Part shown: one piece after another, positions 63,648-64,000 of the stretch
Layout of the letters: every line of letters starts with the position of its first letter
How positions within the stretch are numbered: the stretch's first letter is position 1
Assembly: GCA_021849425.1 (NCBI GenBank)
Contig: JAJZSY010000005.1
Span: 10,707 to 74,706, forward strand
Length of the DNA stretch: 64,000 bases
DNA from: Pseudomonadota bacterium
Lineage (GTDB): Bacteria > Pseudomonadota > Alphaproteobacteria > Acetobacterales > Acetobacteraceae
Direction of reading: 5' to 3'
Made by a program: the position numbers and the translations under genes
Notes under the pieces: model-generated
Told to the model about the DNA's origin: nothing
Seen by the model: only the letters and a program-made list of their open reading frames with translations
Database searches by the model: none

Positions 63648-64000
63648 TCAGGCCGGGCGCTTCCACCAGCCGCGCTTGCGCTGGGCGGGCGTGGTTTCGC
63701 TGGCGCCGATCACCACCGGCTGCACCGCCGGACCGCGCGGCGGCTCTTGCGAGTCGTCCGCCATGGCCGGGGCCGCGCCATTGGCGGGCGGCTTGGGGGC
63801 CTGGGTTTCGTTGGCCGCGGGTGCGACGGTTTCGTTGGCCGCGGATGCGACCGGCGCGGGTGCGCTCTCCACGACCGCGGTCACGCCGTCCGCCGCACCG
63901 GATTCGGCAGCGCCGGTTTCTGCCGTGGCCTTGGCGCGGGTGCGCCGGGGCCGCCGGGCGGGTTTCGGCGCCTCGGCTTCAGCCTTCTCCGCCGCCTCGA
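63648..64000 (-). CDS. rne: Ribonuclease E/G C-terminal region (partial)
   Basis: The minus-strand frame is open through the window edge, with 117 codons plus stop visible. It is an Ala/Pro/Glu/Lys-rich disordered tail with an Arg-rich patch (PARRPRRTRAKAT), the block AVQPVVIGA and the end RKRGWWKRP. This ending is typical of alphaproteobacterial RNase E, whose tail scaffolds the degradosome. A GTG at 63884 could be mistaken for a start, but the same coding style continues upstream. The catalytic part is outside the window. Confidence 0.7.
   Translation of the reverse strand, partial: EAAEKAEAEAPKPARRPRRTRAKATAETGAAESGAADGVTAVVESAPAPVASAANETVAPAANETQAPKPPANGAAPAMADDSQEPPRGPAVQPVVIGASETTPAQRKRGWWKRPA

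Overview
The window is a piece of chromosome from a GC-rich (roughly 68-70 %) alphaproteobacterium. Gene content (fabD-fabG-acpP-fabF-mltG next to rne, rpoZ-rsh-acpS, rpsF-rpsR-rplI, dcd-murA, a leucine-catabolic liu cluster, dmeR-dmeF) and protein style suggest Acetobacteraceae, possibly Acidiphilium or a relative. This placement is inferred from memory of families, not from a search. No phage, insertion sequence, CRISPR array or rRNA was seen; one tRNA gene (Thr, GGU) is present.

Layout. 1-1.1 kb: a sugar-transferase-like gene and a DUF167 gene, convergent around an AT-rich hairpin. 1.4-3.9 kb: an unrecognised 158-aa protein and an AcoR-like sigma-54 activator. 3.9-15.8 kb: a polyamine locus with two gamma-glutamylputrescine synthetase-like genes, a class III aminotransferase, a PuuR-like repressor, alanine dehydrogenase, a complete spermidine/putrescine ABC transporter (ATPase, two permeases, binding protein) and a PuuB-like oxidase. 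Import, glutamylation/oxidation and transamination would be linked, and alanine dehydrogenase would recycle the alanine formed by pyruvate-dependent transamination. 15.9-18.2 kb: a GT39 membrane glycosyltransferase overlapping a fluoroacetate-dehalogenase-like hydrolase. 18.3-20.7 kb: leuA with a candidate leucine leader peptide, then a low-complexity hypothetical gene. 21.0-22.5 kb: a lone AT-richer gene for an AAA ATPase fused to a TOPRIM/DUF4435-like domain, the best candidate for an acquired defence function. 22.7-27.6 kb: housekeeping genes on the minus strand, folK-rpoZ-rsh-acpS-RNA methyltransferase.

27.7-35.3 kb: NYN-domain protein, family 5 uracil-DNA glycosylase, DinG-like helicase, an outer-membrane barrel, the dmeR-dmeF metal efflux pair and an AhpD-like protein followed by two strong hairpins. 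35.6-40.7 kb: surface-glycan genes, an FkbM methyltransferase whose frame is interrupted by an amber codon and a 1238-aa protein with three tandem glycosyltransferase modules. 40.7-46.1 kb: tRNA-Thr, small protein, dcd, murA, cfa, ribosomal operon, and an ABM-domain protein. 46.1-50.5 kb: liu genes (methylcrotonyl-CoA carboxylase and methylglutaconyl-CoA hydratase). 50.4-59.0 kb: exopolysaccharide genes (WecG/TagA-type transferase, barrel, GT2, acyltransferase, membrane protein, BY-kinase, Wza-like lipoprotein). 59.2-63.6 kb: fatty acid synthesis and mltG. The right edge holds the C-terminus of RNase E.

Very long open frames opposite the real genes are byproducts of high GC and were left out. 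Starts were moved inward where a ribosome-binding site, stop/start overlap or family alignment favoured it.
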